7,628 nucleotides of DNA. It comes from Limnohabitans sp. (GTDB lineage: Bacteria > Pseudomonadota > Gammaproteobacteria > Burkholderiales > Burkholderiaceae_C). Shown here in pieces: positions 6,859 through 7,628 of this stretch. The notes below the pieces were generated by a model that saw nothing but the letters and a program-made list of their open reading frames with translations, was not told where the DNA came from and did no database searches. Positions within the stretch are counted from its first letter, which is position 1. Each line of letters opens with the position of its first letter. The translations under genes and the position numbers were made by a program. The stretch lies in assembly GCA_030729445.1 (NCBI GenBank), contig JANQXJ010000129.1, positions 15,845 to 23,472 of the forward strand. The letters run 5' to 3'.

Positions 6859-7628
6859 TCACTCTTCGACGAACGCTTCTTCTCGTTTGGACTTGATGGA
6901 TGGCAAGGCCACGATGATCAAAAGCAGCACCGCCATCGCCAGCAAGGTGGCCGACAAGGGGCGCGTGACGAACACGCTCCAGTCACCACGCGAGAGCAGC
7001 ATGGCGCGGCGCAAGTTTTCTTCCATCATCGGGCCCAGAATCAAGCCCAGCAGCAAGGGGGCAGGCTCCATGCCCAATTTGATGAACACATAACCCACAA
7101 CGCCGAACAAGCCCACCATCCAGATGTCCCAGGTGTTGTTGTTGGTCGAGTACACGCCAATGGCGCAGAACAACACAATGGCCGGGAACAACCAACGGTA
7201 AGGCACCGTCAGGAACTTGATCCAGATGCCAATCAAGGGCAGGTTCAAGATGATCAGCATGGCGTTGCCGATCCACATCGAGGCGATCAGGCCCCAGAAC
7301 AACTCGGGGTTGCTGGTCATGACCTGAGGGCCAGGCTGGATGTTGTGGATGGTCATCGCACCCACCATCAAAGCCATCACGGCATTGGGCGGAATGCCCA
7401 GTGTCAGCAATGGAATGAAGGAGGTTTGCGAGCCGGCATTGTTGGCCGATTCAGGAGAAGCCACACCGCGGATGTTGCCCTGGCCGAATGGCACTTCACC
7501 GGGTTTGAGCTTGGTTTTCTTCTCGATGGTGTAGGCCGCAAAAGCCGACAAAGTGGCACCACCCCCAGGCAAAATGCCCAAGGCCGCACCCAAGGCCGTG
7601 CCGCGCAAAATGGCCGGTATCATGTTCT
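6859..7628 (-). CDS. tctA: Tripartite tricarboxylate transporter permease, TctA family (partial, C-terminal half)
   Basis: About 256 codons of the large membrane subunit of a TTT (TctABC-type) secondary transporter are visible; full TctA proteins are about 500 residues, so the N-terminal half lies beyond the right edge. The reading frame stays open to base 7628, so the methionine at 7623 is internal, not the start. Numbering from that methionine, the conserved LPGGGATLSAF (18-28), GVASPESANNA (53-63) and PLLTLGIPPNAVMALMVGA (71-89) are seen, followed by several hydrophobic segments and a charged tail ending EAFVEE. Working with a periplasmic binding protein (TctC) and a small membrane subunit (TctB), such systems import tricarboxylates or other carboxylates. 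No TctB or TctC gene lies downstream; any partners must be upstream or elsewhere. The ligand cannot be read from TctA. Confidence 0.93.
   Translation of the reverse strand, partial: NMIPAILRGTALGAALGILPGGGATLSAFAAYTIEKKTKLKPGEVPFGQGNIRGVASPESANNAGSQTSFIPLLTLGIPPNAVMALMVGAMTIHNIQPGPQVMTSNPELFWGLIASMWIGNAMLIILNLPLIGIWIKFLTVPYRWLFPAIVLFCAIGVYSTNNNTWDIWMVGLFGVVGYVFIKLGMEPAPLLLGLILGPMMEENLRRAMLLSRGDWSVFVTRPLSATLLAMAVLLLIIVALPSIKSKREEAFVEE

Noticed and set aside
7621..7623. Methionine codon near the right edge as the start of the TctA gene
   Set aside because: The frame continues to the last base of the window, and the visible protein begins in the middle of the TctA family sequence.
1..7628. CRISPR arrays, tRNA/rRNA genes, IS ends, integrases, toxin-antitoxin or defence genes
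   Set aside because: None was recognised on reading the sequence. All six larger gaps and coding regions are explained by metabolic and transport genes plus short intergenic elements.

Overview
The window looks like an ordinary chromosomal stretch from a GC-rich beta-proteobacterium, most likely a Burkholderiales/Comamonadaceae-type organism. The grounds are the base and codon composition, the presence of a TctA-type tricarboxylate transporter permease, the style of the metabolic genes (class V aminotransferase, Qor, DMT exporters), and a pair of ATCCCGG/CCGGGAT palindromic repeats of a kind common in such genomes. The lineage is an inference from the look of the proteins; no search was run. 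No tRNA, rRNA, IS element, integrase, CRISPR array or phage gene was seen.

Layout from left to right: (1) a class V PLP-dependent aminotransferase on the + strand (2-1150), whose start lies at the window edge. (2) A convergent intergenic spacer carrying two palindromic repeat units in opposite orientation (about 1194-1278). (3) A zinc-independent quinone oxidoreductase of the Qor type on the - strand (1295-2278). (4) A divergent promoter region (2279-2391) with a short, roughly 11-bp-spaced direct repeat. (5) A DMT/EamA-family exporter on the + strand (2392-3309). (6) A 31-bp convergent gap with a small hairpin. (7) A compact - strand cluster read from 6711 down to 3341: a gamma-glutamyltransferase-like Ntn-hydrolase, a second EamA exporter whose ATG overlaps the hydrolase stop (TGATG), and an atypical SDR 42 bp further on. 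(8) A hairpin followed by a T-rich stretch, serving as a probable terminator. (9) The C-terminal half of a TctA permease on the - strand, which runs off the right edge.

The genes do not form one obvious pathway. The tightest functional unit is hydrolase-exporter-SDR on the - strand. The hydrolase belongs to the GGT superfamily but lacks the residues that bind the gamma-glutamyl alpha-carboxylate in true GGT. The SDR lacks the catalytic Tyr and Lys. Both are therefore likely to do something other than their default annotations suggest. The rest reads as small-molecule metabolism and transport: an amino-group transfer enzyme, a quinone/enone reductase and metabolite exporters. I did not find convincing evidence of a wholly new system; the findings below are modest leads.
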